From contig OX030957.1 of the NCBI GenBank assembly GCA_943735955.1, positions 1,904,001 through 1,968,000 of the forward strand: 64,000 nt of DNA, in the 5' to 3' direction. A program made the translations under genes and the position numbers. Within the stretch, counting starts at the first letter, position 1, and every line of letters starts with the position of its first letter. The notes under the pieces are model-generated. The model ran no database searches, was not told the DNA's origin, and was given only the letters and a program-made list of their open reading frames with translations. Below, in pieces: positions 42,285 through 55,800 of this stretch. This DNA comes from Piscicola geometra. Lineage: Eukaryota; Annelida; Clitellata; Hirudinida; Piscicolidae.

Positions 42285-45200
42285 CTCTGCTGAAGGTGGA
42301 TGGAGTGAGGAAGAGTGTGAGCGTGGTTGAAGAGTCTGTACTGACCTCCTTCGTCGAGGTCGATGCACGCTCTGGTAGTGTTTCATCATTGCCGCATTAT
42401 AAATAGAAATTATTATTTTTATTTATTCTTTTTTTCTATTAGTATTATTATTTTTATTTTATACAATTCTTAAACTTTATTAAATTTTCAAAGCAAATTA
42501 TATTTCATAATAAAACACTTTCCGCCACGTAAGCAACGCCAACCACGCATCGCAGTGGTCGGAGGCACCGAGGTCGACATAAGAGGAGTGGTCGGCAAGT
42601 GGTTGCCCCCCCATGGCCGTCCTGACAGGGTGGTGCTGCTTCAGGAAATGCCAGTCAACAAACATGGTGCTGTCTTCACATCTTAGTATAAAAGCATTAA
42701 AAATATGTTCATTATTTACTGATTTTTTTCATTATTTCGTTATTTAATTAATTTAATAAGCATTGGCCTATTTTTTTTTCGACTCAAACTCTGACACCTT
42801 CATACCATACCACCCACCCACTGTGGCAGGCAAAGCGGACAAGAAAAGACTTTTGTCTTTTCTCAAGAACAACCGACATTCACACCGCCCGCACGCATTC
42901 ATCATTGACTTGCGTCATCGGCATCAGTCGGGTGATGCTCCATCAGCGCCGCTGTCTGAGCCATCGGATCCTTGCGCGTGTTTCAAAAGGCTGCTCGCTT
43001 CTTATTTATGCAAAAGTGGCGATGAGGCATTTCAGAAAGGTTCTGCGCAGGTAATCGGGGAAGAAAAGAATGAAATCAACGTGGAAGAAACGAAGGTAGA
43101 AGACACTGAAACAGATGAAATAAACGCCAAGAAGGGGGTTTCCATCAAGGGTTTTCACCCATCTCCCTCGTTCGATCTCTCTTTTGAGGCTTCCTTCGTC
43201 CAGATGGGAGGAACCTCGATCGCCGCCGTTGCCATAGCCACCCAGATGCAGCAGCTCTATCCTGGTGTTGGAGATCAGCTATTGGACAAGCTGCTGAATG
43301 GGCGGAGTTTGAAAGTGTCAATCAATTATTTGGAAAGGATTTTGCGGAATGATGAAGATGGAACAGTGGTTGAAAGTGAAGAAGTTGAAGATGGGGGTGA
43401 GGGCAGGGAAAGGTTGCCAGGGGGATTGGATCAAAGTCTTGAACCAAAGGGGAAGAAAAGGAAGTTGGATGCAGGAGGAGACGAATGCTTGACTGAGGCT
43501 TCACTGCAAGTCAGCATCGTATCGAGATTTGAAAGGCTCGTATCTGGCAGGAGATGCCATGAGCGTACAAGCGCTGGCTCAGTGGCGAAGATGAAGAGAG
43601 AAGATATAAGAGGGCTCGTGTGCAAGAAGATGCAGTGCTGGCTCGATGAGAAACTTGAATGTTCAAGCACCGAAGCTGGCAGGGCATCCACCGCCCAGTG
43701 CAGTCTGCAGCGCAAGTGGTCGTACGACACTGGCAAGTGTGTCGATGCCTCTCCCACCGTCGTTTCCAACACGTCAGTCTCTTTCAATGTCTCCATCCTT
43801 CACTAGACAAATGCAGAACGTTGGAATATCTTTTGTATTAAAAATATCCAGGCGCTCAGGGCAGACTCTGGTCTTGGTAGGATCGCATTCGCACCGCTTT
43901 GCTGCCATCAACCTTCATACCGGAGAGGAGGTGCTTAGACAGAGACAGACAGACTCACATATAAAAAGACACACTCACATATAAAAAGACACACTCACAT
44001 ATAGACAGTCACACTCACACATAGACAGACACACTCCCACATATATATTAAACACCCATACATATACAGACACACTCCCACATATATATTAAACACCCAT
44101 ACATATATATTAAACACCCATACATATACAGACACTCAAAAGCACAATATTTAACACAAATTTGTAATTCTATTCCACGTGACAGGCTTGGTGTGTGCAG
44201 TTGCAAGACCGCATAGAAGCCTCAGCTGCTGTCACATTCGATGGCAGCTATGCCATTCTTGGTGAGGATGGAACGCTTAAACTGAGATTTCTTACTTAAT
44301 TATCTTGTTTTAAATAAGTTCTCATGATTAATTGATTATTTAATTAATTTACGATATTGTTTGTATAATTGAGATTTACTGAGAGCATGCTCTATGATAT
44401 TCAAAGGCTGTTACAGTGGCTATATATACAAGATAGACATAGCCAGGGGTGAGGTGGTGTGGCGGTTCAAGGCGGGAGGGTGTGTCAAATCGACAGCCCT
44501 TGTTCTCCTTGAGGCCTCCAAGGCACCTCCATGCAACTTCACTGTCGTCGTGGGCTGCCATGACGCCTGTCTCTACAAACTGGATGTCATGGTAGGTTGC
44601 ATGGCGTGAGGGTTTGATTGATTCATAATGATTTGATGTTATTTAATTTAGTTTATACATATAAATAATATATTATTAATATAAATTTATTTTTCTAAAT
44701 CGTTAAAATTTTTATTTCAGAAAGAGACTTGCTTGTGGAAGTTGAATCTTGAGGCTGGGGCTGTCTTCGCCTCGGTACGCCCTCTTGCCATTATTCCAGA
44801 AGTTGATGATGGTGCTGAAGATGCTTCTCTTGGTTGGGAGAAGAATGAAGCAGAGGCTGCAAGGGAGGACCTGTTGGCATGCACCCTGGCAGGAGATGTC
44901 TGTTGCGTTGACCATGTGAGAAAGCCTCATGTTTTTTTAAGGATATATTTAGTTGCTGGAAAGTTATGAAATGTAAAAGGCGTTTAAAATTTTAAGGGAT
45001 ATATCTCTGCATTTTTAGTTAATATAACTCTTTTAACCAAATTTTAAGAGTTATTCAAATGATTTTTAGCGTCACGTGGCACAACTAAGCACATAAAATT
45101 CATTTGGAACACACAAAACACTTTCCCAGCTGACTGGCACAGTGAAGTGGCGGTTGAAACTGCACAAACCCATCTTCGCCACTCCCACCTCCACCACCAG

Positions 45201-45929
45201 CGCCTTCATCGTTGCATCCGTCGACAACTACATTCTGTCACTTGACATCAACACCCACTCAGTCGTACGTCCTATTTATTTTAAATTTATACTTTTCAAC
45301 CGTTCTTATAACTTTTAAATGTATTACTCTTCAACTTTTTTAATATTAATTTTTCCCTCCAAAACACTCCAGCTATGGAAGCACCAAACAGAAGGACCAA
45401 TTTTCTCTTCTCCCGTCGTCTTTCGTAGGCACACTAAAGACTCAGGCCTTGAGGAAATGGTGCTGTTTGGTTGCCATGACAGCAGCCTACGTTGCTTGGC
45501 AGTTGAGAATGGAGAACTTTTGTGGAAAACTGTTTTATCATCGCCCATTTACTCCACACCATTTCTTTTTAAACGACCCTCTTTGGTCGCCCCGAAGAAT
45601 GATCCAGTGTCTTTGGAGCGTCGAATCACATCAAGTGGTAAGAAACAAGTTAAAATAATGTTTGAAAAATAAATTTTATGCTTTTAAAAACATTTTGAAC
45701 AATTTTCCCGTCTAAAGTTTAGACTCTAAACCACCGATTTGCAGTCGATAGTGTCGCCATCGGCAGCACAGACGGAGGCTTGCACGTTGTGGACGTTGGC
45801 ACTGGCAAGATACTGACTAGTGACTACCTGCACGGAGAAGTATTTTCGTCGGCAGTGGTAGTTGATGACTTGCTGGTGGTCGGCTGCAGAGACGACTTTG
45901 TGTACTGCTTTGAGGTGCGCCCTTCGTGA
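38518..45929 (+). CDS. AASDH: Beta-alanine-activating enzyme / acyl-CoA synthetase family member 4
   Basis: Twenty exons: 38518-38643, 38720-38802, 38955-39075, 39424-39556, 39964-40078, 40325-40400, 40594-40714, 40947-41549, 41683-41761, 41906-42020, 42284-42374, 42556-42666, 42830-43772, 43852-43930, 44186-44261, 44407-44591, 44721-44915, 45130-45264, 45373-45637 and 45745-45929. Phases agree throughout and give about 1278 aa (human about 1098). The adenylation domain has TSGSTGVPK, SSPFTFDPS, RVFNLYGISEVS, CSGDVVRR and the catalytic-lysine region VNKHGKADKKR. The carrier domain has QMGGTSIAAV, with the phosphopantetheine serine near residue 721. PQQ-type propeller repeats follow (SYDTGKCVDASP, VLVGSHSHRFAAI, ILGCYSGYIYKI, VVGCRDDFVYCF). 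AASDH is a cytosolic NRPS-like enzyme that adenylates beta-alanine and loads it on its carrier; the biological role is poorly known. The exon 7/8 junction is the weakest. Confidence 0.94.
39125..39350. repeat. ATC/ATT simple repeat followed by SINE-like tail, AASDH intron 3
   Basis: 39145-39285 is ATT/ATC trinucleotide-rich. 39288-39350 has AAGCGCTTTTGTTCAC, then GGGCGCTATATAAAT and ATTGATTGAT-like units, the 3' tail seen in many SINEs. Confidence 0.7.
39745..39950. repeat. Tandem duplication of a ~95-bp SINE-tail/ATC block, AASDH intron 4
   Basis: CACCACCACAGTTGCTYACC, then GCTATATTAAATAAACATC and (ATC)n, occur twice in direct tandem. The second copy leads directly into the exon 5 acceptor. 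Confidence 0.8.
39964..40078 (+). CDS. AASDH: AASDH exon 5: adenylation core A3 (P-loop)
   Basis: It encodes RLSYVVSTSGSTGVPKLVFV, the phosphate-binding loop of ANL enzymes, and ends in CAG|GTATCT. Its 3' splice site CCCCTAACACAG follows a tandemly duplicated repeat block at 39745-39950. Confidence 0.93.
40947..41549 (+). CDS. AASDH: AASDH exon 8: adenylation core with Gly/Ser- and Asp/Glu-rich insertion
   Basis: It opens with KSSLLSRRSPLRVLALGGE and RVFNLYGISEVSCWATIQEI, conserved with human AASDH. It ends with IPLGEVLDGTILELRKF and KGVLWIG before the donor G|GTGAGG. About 85 residues between EINFG and DDIPLGEV are Gly/Ser-rich, then strongly acidic. The Asp run is encoded by a GAT repeat at 41394-41417. 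A second acidic patch (NDEDEDETDKEFKEGK) precedes KGVLWIG. The corresponding human segment is short. Confidence 0.9.
42226..42282. repeat. (CA)n microsatellite at the 3' end of AASDH intron 10
   Basis: About 28 pure CA units ending in CACACAG, which is itself the acceptor of exon 11 (42284). Confidence 0.97.
42830..43772 (+). CDS. AASDH: AASDH exon 13: end of adenylation domain, carrier domain, first propeller strand
   Basis: The exon runs from GKADKKRLLSFL through an acidic stretch (VEETKVEDTETDEI) to the carrier motif SFVQMGGTSIAAVAIATQMQ. A low-complexity linker follows (EEVEDGGEGRERL, GKKRKLDAGGDE), then RKWSYDTGKCVDASPTVV, the start of the propeller. The donor AC|GTCAGT is at 43772. The serine of GGTS is the expected phosphopantetheine attachment site. 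Confidence 0.93.
43935..44142. repeat. Minisatellite, AASDH intron 14
   Basis: Variants of AGACACACTCACATATA, then of CACTCCCACATATATATT and AAACACCCATACATATA, are repeated 2-4 times each. Confidence 0.85.
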
Positions 45930-46663
45930 AGATGCCGTCGTCTTTCTATGTTTTTAGAGTTTTGTAGAAAGATTTTTTTTCTTTCCCTCGTTGCTAGATA
46001 TGTAGATTTTAGCAGTATTTTTATTTTATTCTGAAAAAAAATTATTTAGAAAAAAGTTTCGAATCACGACTTTTCTACTTAATCCGATTAGGTGTTTGTT
46101 TTCTCAAAAAGCAGTTCTGCGTATCTTAAAAATATCCGTGAGAATAACTATCAAAGTTGCATTTTTATTTAAAACCTAAAACAATGTATTATTTCAAAAA
46201 TGAGAGTTTCAAAAAACACGCAACTTTCCTTTCACGACATTTTACATTTTCGTATCGGGCGTCAATTGCATGATTGAGAATGATCTTTATCGACGGAACG
46301 CTCAATGAAAAATCTCTCCAACATTCTTAAGCCTTTCACAAGCGACTGCTTTGCACTAAATCGATTCAAGTTCATGCTTTGAAAACGATTCAAACAAATT
46401 TTTCCAGCTGTTCATCATTCAGGAAGCCATAAACAAACATCTGTAGAGTTCGTTTTAAAGTTTCGTGACTTTTTATGTCAAGGAATAGTCAAAACACAAA
46501 CACTTTAATATAATTTCTTCACGGTCTATTTTTCGGAATTTCAATTCAAACTACTGATTGAGCCTCCAACACTGCTTCAACTCATCCTGTCACAACTCTA
46601 CACCCTTTTGTTTTCACCAAACAAACGCCACTAATTTTCGATGAAACTTTCCAAAATTCTTCA
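45930..46663. other. Convergent 3' interval between AASDH and the GPCR
   Basis: 734 bp between two stop codons on opposite strands. It should hold both 3' UTRs. TTTATT (AATAAA on the minus strand) at 46025-46030 and 46164-46169 could serve the GPCR. I see no canonical AATAAA for AASDH. Confidence 0.7.
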
Positions 46664-46819
46664 TTATTTTTTAATCTCAACCATCTGGAGGGCTCCTGCG
46701 TGGTTGAGAGCTTCGAGAATCTTCATCGAAGGAGCATCGCTCTTCTTGCGCTCGTCCTCCATTGACATCAACGTCGTCACCGGAGGCCCTCGCAGACCCT
46801 TGCGCATGTGGGCGATGAC
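46664..46819 (-). CDS. GPCR exon 11: short cytoplasmic tail and stop
   Basis: Acceptor GGCCACCCAG. It encodes VIAHMRKGLRGPPVTTLM, a charged segment (EDERKKSDAP) and KILEALNHAGALQMVEIKK, then TAA at 46666-46664. The tail of about 50 residues is short for the family. Confidence 0.9.
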   Translation of the reverse strand, partial: VIAHMRKGLRGPPVTTLMSMEDERKKSDAPSMKILEALNHAGALQMVEIKK

Positions 46820-49800
46820 CTGGGTGGCAGATGATGATGATGGTGATGTTTGGCAGGTTGAATGTGAAGGGTGGTTAAATTAATTATTTAGGTTTTTTAT
46901 TTTTCTTTAAATAAATATATATACTTTATAAGAAGTTTCAAAACTTTTTTCTTTAAAACAAATATTGAAAACGCTTTTTTATTCCTTTGAAACGCTCTTC
47001 AAACATATTTGATTGATTGATTGTGAAGATGAAAGAAAGCGCTTGTGTTGTTCTTGGGTGGCTTTTGTGCACTGATGCGATTTAATCTTGACAGTAAAAA
47101 TATAATTTTTTCGTTTATTGCTCAGAAATCTTACTATACCAAAATTTGACATTTATATAAAAATTATAATTTTTTTGGGGAACAATTTTTGAATATTTTT
47201 ACCTCTCCGTTGAAATAGCAGTAAACAAGAGAAACCAGAATTCCCTGAGAGAGGATTCGGGTAGAAAGACTTAATTACAATTTTTTAAGTTTGTTAAAAA
47301 CTAAATTTTATGAAAAGACAGGTACTTGTGAGTTGGTAACGATGGCGGTGATGATGTGGTATGCGTCGATGGAGTGGTCTTGAAGCGGAGACTTGGGTCT
47401 GTAGATGGTGAGCAAGAGTTGCAGGCCAAAGAGAGGAACCAGCATCAATGCAGCCTTCACTCCTCGTCTGTGAAATACCATAAAAAAGTATGAAAGAGTT
47501 GATGATAGTGAGTTTGAAGTTATTTACTTATTTATTGAAACGTGATTTTTTTCGATTTTAGGAAATTATTGTCCAAATAGCTCATTAATATTCATGCTAT
47601 TTATTTTCTCACATTTGGAAAAAAATGTTTGCCAAAAATCATTCAAAGACGACCATCATTTATCACAAAACTCAAGAAAGACTCAAAATGAGACTCATAA
47701 ATATACCATCCTGAAAAACCTTTCGACTTTGACGAATTTTTTTTTTCGTTTCATATTTTCAAAAAGTAAAAAGATTTATTTTACATTGAAATGGTTTTGC
47801 TAATTCGTTTCCGATTCCCCATAAAGACTTTTTTTTAATTTCTTCAAAAATTTATTTTGAACCATTTCATTAAACTAAAATCTAAATTAATTTAATAGAA
47901 TTTTTTTAATACCATTTAACAAATTCTAAATACATTTTAAATAAAATAAGTCTTTTCGCTAAGCTGCGTCTGAGCTTTCATTATTTTTAGTTTTTCACTG
48001 AATATCTTCAAAATCTTATTTATTAATACTTATCCTTAATTTTTTTGAAAGAATCATATATCACAGTGTCATGGTAGTATTTAGTGTAGACTTTATTTGC
48101 TACTTCTCACACTGTTTCTTTCATGGTCACTTTTCCATTTTCGACCTCCAGGTGGTAGTGTATTCTACAATGCAATGATTCATGTATGTGACACTGCAGT
48201 GTAGGCAGCTATAGGGGGAGGTTAGAATTTCTTGGAAGAAGAGATTTTTATATTCATTATAGATGTTATCGTTGATCTAAATTTTGATATTTTTATTCAT
48301 TCTGTCTCGCTGATTTTTCACTTTTTCATGCCCTCCCTATTAATAACATTTGGGAAAAAATTCCCAGCATATCTGAATATCAACGCTTTCCTTATTATAA
48401 TATGTCACTGCATATTTGAATAATTAAACGACATTGACGCTTAAAACTCTATTTACTGTATCTTTTTCTTGATTGAAACTTATTCATTACTAACTTAATT
48501 ATCGACATCCATCGACTTTGCAATAGAAAAAGCCGATAAAATAGAGCTAAGCTCCCATCTTCAATACCGTTCAACGTCTGTTACCATGAGCACAGAATTT
48601 ATTGAGGAAAAATACGTTAAATTACTCCGCTGTTTGTATGAGAACAAAAAAAATCATTTTATTATTCTTTTCTTTGAATGCTTTTTTAAAGAGATATATG
48701 AACGAAGCAACAACTGCCACCACCCTCAATCACGCCTCGAGTCCTCCGACCTGAAGCTGCTTGGCTCTCTGGGATGAGAACGCATCTGGAAGATCAGAAT
48801 TCTGAGAATATCCCCTAGCAGAATGGTGTTCATCTGTGAAGGGCGTGTGTTTTAACGATTTCATTATTTTTTAAATAGTTTTTTTTGCCCTAAAAGAAAA
48901 AAATAGTTTTATAAAAACTTTAATCTAAGACGATCATCTAAATTGGGTTTGATCGGAAACTTCATACGTAAAATACAATTAAATCGAGCTTGTAAAAAGT
49001 CATCGAGATCAAAAAACTATTTTGTGCAATTTTTTTATCACTTGAAATATATTTGCAAATTGTAAAAATATTTCATTTATCTTTAAACATTCATATGTTC
49101 TGCTGACGATGTGATAATTAAAAAAACGCATTGTTTCAGTTTTTATGTTATAACTCATCAGCTGAAAAATAATATTTCAAAATGAAAATAGTTTTTTAAA
49201 AACAAAAGCAAACTTTTTTGTTGATTTATTCTTGTTATTCTTATTCAGCTTTTAGAAAAAAAAATTTAAATAACTTATTTAAATATAGTTCATGGCTCCT
49301 AAGGCATATAATGTTATTTCTTTGTGCTATTCTTTTGATGTTCTGTCAATGTTTAAAGACTTTATAAAAATTATTTTTAAAATAAGTTATTTATTTTTCA
49401 AGAATTGAATAAGTTCTTGAAACTGAGTTCAATGTTGGAGTCACGAACAATAAACAGACAACTACAATGTAAATAATAATAAATAAATAAAGCCTATTTA
49501 TAATGCGCCAAGGCACGCAACTGAAACACCGCATCATATACGCTAGGTATATGATAGCTCACGGTTGGTTGAACAGGGATTCGAACTGGCGACTTTTAAG
49601 TTGCAGGTCCAACGACTTACCATCTAAGCCAACCCGCTCGCCAAAAAAGAAGGCAACAGAAAAAACAGAGAGAAATCCTCAAATTCCTTTGAATTAATCC
49701 AAGTTAAATACTTTAAGGCTACAAACACATAAAAATATTTCAAAATTCAAAAGTCTGTCCATTTTTTTCCTTCTTAAATAAAAAACTTTTCATTTGTAAT

Positions 49801-52800
49801 TAAATCGGGCACCAGCAAGCAGGTGAGATTTGGAGCGTAGAGGATCCATTCAAAGGCGCCCATCTGCTCACTCCAGCAACTTGGGATGGATGGTGATAAA
49901 ATTGGAAGATGGCGGAAAATGGTGGCATTGTGAATTGAAATTGTGGCTCTGAAAAGTTAGTTGGCTTAGAGTAGGGAAAGAATATAAAGGAAGTGAAATA
50001 GTTTGGTGAAATTGATTGGTGGATTAGGATAGTAATCAAGTAAATGAAGGTAGAGAAATATGAAAATTAATTTTAACTGAAAGTTCGTTATTAGATTTTT
50101 ATGAAATAAAAGTTTATCCATTCTGTGTTAACAAAAAAGTTTATTTTTGTGAAAAAACAACTATACTTACTTGAAAAGCGATTTCTTTACAAATGGACAC
50201 ACAGCTTAAAGACACTTAGTGACAACGGTGCAAAAATTAATTGTCTGTGCAAAAAGATGAGATTTGGAAAAAGTTAAATATTTAAAGATTCAAAGAACTG
50301 AAATGAAAATCCGTGTGGGAGGATTGATGTAAAGTTGGCTGACAAATGAATCTTTATGTCATGAATCAAGAACAAAGTTTTGAAAAATTAGCAAATGGTT
50401 AATGAGATAAGAAATGCAGTGCCGACATAATAGTGGTAACTATTTGTAAAATTGGATAAAAAAACAAGATATTTCCTAGAAGCCCCATAAATCATTAAAG
50501 TTTCTGATGTTTAATAATTTTAAAATAAAACTATAAAATCATATTTGGAAATTTTAAAAATATTTATCTTGTGAAGGCAATTTAATTGTCAAAACCTTTC
50601 GTTGAGCCAATAGAAACGAAATGTGTAGTAGACAACAGTGGGGATGCATGGGAACACTGGGAAGATTGAATTCATGCAGATTTAACACTTTTAAACTTCT
50701 ATCGTTTTTTCTAAAAATATGTTATTTAAATATTATGAGAATATTGAAATAAACTCTAAAAAATTATTTTGAATTAATTCGTATCTTTTGCCGCTTTCCT
50801 CTCTTTCAAACTTCCTAGAATAATGTTTCTTAATCATAAAACTCCATGAAGCTAACTCACCCCAACCCAGCAACACCAGCAACCACAAGGAGACGTGCGA
50901 GCTGAAGGACCTCGAGAGAAGTCTATGCAGGAAGACTGCCTCACACAACGTCCATGCGAAACTGGTGGCTGTCGTGTGTGTCTTGAACATCGCTAAAAGC
51001 CTGCACCAAGGCTGGATAGGGAAGGGGTTAAGGTGTGACTGAAAGTATGCTTGAAATCATGAGTGAATGCAAATTTTAATTAGGTTCGTATTTTAAAAAA
51101 TAAATTTAGTTTAGTTTTTTTAAACTTTTTAACAAATATATTTCTATTTCGATTTTATGTATTTTTCTATTTTTCTATGACAAATCAATGAAGCACTGCT
51201 TCTCAGTTTCTGGTAAGTGCGCAAAGAACATTCGCTGAGCTTGTTTGAACCGCATGTCCTCACTAAAAATTTTAGTCTAAAATCTCGCTTACGTTAAACT
51301 TTCGTCCAGAAGATCGATTGCAGTGAAATTCTGCCTACTTAGCATTAAGTATTTCTCCAGCTGAATATATAAACGTGCCATTTTTAAAAAAAGAAAAAAA
51401 ATTGTGAAAATGCATTTAATTCTATTTTCATAAGATTTTTGATGATAATGATCTCGACTTTTTTACAACTATTTTTCTTGCAGTGTACTTTGAAGTTATT
51501 ATTGTGTTATTTAATACATTAGTTTTGTTATATTTTTTCTTTGAAAAATTTATCTCTTTGATCTATAGGTATGATGGGCTGTTTATTTATTTATTTGAAA
51601 CTAATATCTTTGAAGTTATAGTTTTACAGTTTTTCATTTTTTATAAATTTGTAAAAAATGAAATTACAGTGATCCTTTTGTTCAAAGTGTCAGTTATTGG
51701 ATGAGAAACAAAAAAAAAAGAATAAAATATTTGATTTTAAAGTTTCTACAATTTTTTCCGTTCTCAAACGGTTTGCATTTTCAAATAGGAAAGGAATATA
51801 TACATGAATAAAAGAGAAAAGTTGTTTAAACTTATTGAAACATAACACATGTATAAATTAAGAATGTGAATATACGCAAAGTTTATTGTTTTATTGTAAA
51901 AACAAAAATCAAACAGGTGTGAAACGTATAACAATAAAACCAGATAATTTAAAGATTGAAGTTAATGAACGAGTAATTTTTGCTTGCGAGAATATCCATC
52001 TATCTATTTTCCTCAGCGACCACATCCAGAAATAACTATTTAAAGTTTGCTTTTTTTTGGCTAGCAGCCACTTCAACCAGCAGATAATTTTTTTAGATAA
52101 ACGGTTTTTAATATTACATTTTTAAACTTTTACAGTAAAGGGAATCTAGCCACAACAACAACAACAGTTTCAGAATTCTTTTGCATTTCTGGTCGCGCCT
52201 TCAACACCAGTGGCAAAAAGATTCAGAAAGGTGACGAGGATAATAATGATGCTTTTATGAGAAAGATGATGATAATGCTGTAGTATCAATCATGGTGCTG
52301 TGGTGAGGATAAATTGCTGTATAGGTAGTTATATTGATGATGTGGCAATGGTAATGATGGTGATTTGAGTGAGGTTTGATGTGAAAAATATTTAAATTAT
52401 TAAAGTTATTTGATTAAATTTAATTTGTAAAATTTATATATTCTATAGTGAATTTAAAACTGTTTAATTTAAAAAATTTATTGAAGACCGCTTTTGAATT
52501 TAAAAAAGTTACTATATAAATACTTTTAATTACTTGATTGATCGCAGAAACGATTGCAATTTGAGCTTTATTTACTTCTTCATCCCTTCCTACGCTTTTG
52601 AAGTTAATTTCACAAAATAAATGGTTTTTAAAAAAATTTTTAACCATTATCGAATTTGAAAAAGGAAAATGTTCATTTTCTAGATTCTTTATGTTTTTAA
52701 TACTAATATTATTAATTAAAATCTATTTTAAGTTTTTCTGAAATATAATTTTTTTAAACCACATTTATTTTTAAAAAAATAAAATATTTTAGAGCTGGTT

Positions 52801-55800
52801 TTAATATAAAATATTTTATTGTGTTTTAAATACTGATTTGTAAAAATATTTTTTATATAAATATTTATAAACTAAGGTAAATATTTCTTACATTAATTAT
52901 ATAAATATTTCTTATAAAAAATATTTTTTATAGAAATATTTATAAACTAAAGTAAATATTTTACAGTAATCGATTTGACTTGCAAAAATAATTCTTTAAA
53001 ATATTAAATAAAACTTTTGCAAATTGTATGTGCTTTTTTCTATAAAAAATTTAATCAAAAATTAAATTAAATAAAAAATTCTGAATTATTAAAAAACTGT
53101 TTTGGAGTTGATACTGAAAGATGCCAATATATAGATGTTCCATCGTTTCTTTTCATTATCGTATCGTGAAACCACTAGATATCCTAATTAAGAATTATTG
53201 AAATTGAAATTAGGCAAACGAGAATGCAAAAAAAAATAAGTGTGTTGAAATAAAAAGTAAAAAAATTGTAAGAAAAAAATTAAAAGTTAAATTTTTCAAA
53301 AGCCAATTAATAATCAGAATTCTGATTCAGAGAGCTAGCCACCCTGACAAACCGGGTTGAGATAAGCAATAGTGAGTTTGTAGCTGGAAGTGCGGAAGAG
53401 GTCATTGTGGAAGACGGAGTACCAGATGATGTTGAAGGTTGAAAGGAGCAAGAGAGAGGTGAAGAGGTGCATGTGAATCATGATTCGCGCCTGTTTACGG
53501 AGGTCTCTGTGGGGTGGATGTAGTATAATATAGTTTTGGAATAGTGGCAAAAAAGAATGGGTAGCCGAATGAGTATCGACACTTAACCAATGGTTAATTG
53601 TTTTAAGTTTGATTTCAACTGATGACCTAGTAACCCATGAGCGCAAACTTAAAAATTAGCAGCTTTAATGGCCTAGAAGCTCGTAATAATATGCCACTAT
53701 AATATTGCTCGTGACTATTGTTAAAAAATGATATATGAGATGCTGAAAACAGAAGGTAAAAATAGCTCTTTCAAAAGAACTGTTTGTGAAAGTGTGAAGA
53801 TTTTGTTTGCTTCAAAACGAAAATTCATTTTTCAACAATTTCGCAGCCTAAAAAATATATGGATGGATAAAGGGTGTCACGTTTAATTGGTATTCTAAAA
53901 CATAGCGAGTAACCAGCAGGCTGAAAGTTTAAATTGCTTGTTGTACTTATAGTACTTAGCTTGATGTTTTATAAGACAGCGGTAATAAAGGAATTGATAA
54001 ATGACCTAAGACCTAAATAAATCGAAGTAAAATCTGAAAGAAAACTTTATTAACGGCTTAAGTGTTTTGAGGATTTAAAATAATTCCTACTACTATTGAA
54101 ATAGAAAGCTTAAAAAGCTTAATAAAAATATTTGCATAAATGAATTAATTTAAAAAAATATCATGTTTCTTTTCGAGAAAAAAAATTGTGAAGCGTTGTG
54201 ACAATTATTTTCAGGGATTTTGACAAGTTGCGTGTATACATTCTTTCCTGTGAGGAATGTTTCTTCGTATAATAGGCTTCATGACTACACGAAAACAATC
54301 AGTCAAAAGTTTCGAAAAGTTATGATGAAGTTTCTGTAGGCTTTGGTTCGGATAATTGAGCCGTATATTATAACATGTTGAAACCCAATATGAAGAATAA
54401 AATTATTTTTGATAATTGACTTTTAATTTTCTGTGACCTGTTAATAAAGTTTTTCATGCAAAATTGAGTAGGCTAAGAACATTTTCAACGGGCAGATAGA
54501 TACGATATAGTTGAAAAAGATCAGAAAAAAAATTGATGAAAGGAAACAAAGTATATTCATTTATTAAATATACTTTTTTATTATTCTAATTTCTTTTTGG
54601 TTTATTAAATTATATTGATCTCCCATTAATAAATATAACAACGAAAAGATATCACTAAATTTCAAAGGTTTAGTTAGATGTCATGAAACTAAGAGCATGC
54701 TTTTTTAAAATCGTTTTAAACAGCATCAACACCAAGGGAACAAAATCATCGTGAAGGAAGTTTCAAAGCCATATAGATGCTATATATGTTTTAAAAAATA
54801 ATTTATGTCATCTTCTTTAGATTAAATTGGAATTTTGTGAAAAATCTGTATTCAAGAAAAAAAATTAAAGATTAAACTATTCTTTCTTTAAGGCATGAAT
54901 AAATCTTTTCAAACATTTCTTATGAATATTCAAAGCATTAAAACTTATCTCACAAAAGAGGTTTTAACATATTATTTTTAAAGTCTCATAAACAAGGTTA
55001 ATTATTCAAATTCGACTAATTTATTTTCATTCAAAGCAAAAATTCAGAGAAAACCATATGACACTGTAAAGTTGCTTGGTTCATAAAAAAAATTTAAACA
55101 ACATTCTTATGTTATGGCTTTTGAAAACACTAGTTGTCTCATAGATGCCCATGACGCCAGAGAGTTAGCGACGAAACTCGTTTTCTAGACGTCATTCAGC
55201 CGAGAGCTTTACATAAATGTCAATTTCGTGGATTTGAGACTTTCGCAAGTATTATCTGCTCAGTTTTATGTTCAAATTCATCAAGAACTAGGAGAATGTA
55301 AGGGTTGTGGTTTTCTTTTGTTTTGCAAAAATGATTTTCGGCCAGTATTGACCCTCTGTTTAGTCTATTTTATTGTCGCTAGCTTTACTATTACTGGGTA
55401 ACAAATTTCTCTATTTAACGTCGCATAAATTATTCAAAATGATCTATATACCTCCTGTGTTAAGTAAAGGTTTTCAAAATTTGTAAAACCTCTTATGAGA
55501 TAGCTTCAATTTAAATATGAAAGCTTTTCACAAACAATATTATTTAAAGTTATAGTCAAGATACAAATAAAAAACCCTTTAATTCAAAATTCCAAAAGAA
55601 AAGCAAACAATCTTGATAAAACACAAAAGGTTGTATTAATTAATGCTTTAATATGAAAAATTAACGTAACTTATTTGAAATCAGCTCTTCCATAAGTTAT
55701 TGCTAAACCATCCATCATTCATGGAAGATCTTTAACCATTCTTTATTGGAAAAAGTCATAATTTATAAGAAATTGTTAAATACAATACAAGAAAACGACG

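Noticed and set aside
43431..43796. 121-codon minus-strand frame
   Set aside because: Antisense of AASDH exon 13, whose plus-strand reading has the carrier and propeller motifs.
49560..49645. Possible functional tRNA gene on the minus strand
   Set aside because: A and B boxes are present, but acceptor and T-stem bases do not pair, and a SINE-like tail follows.
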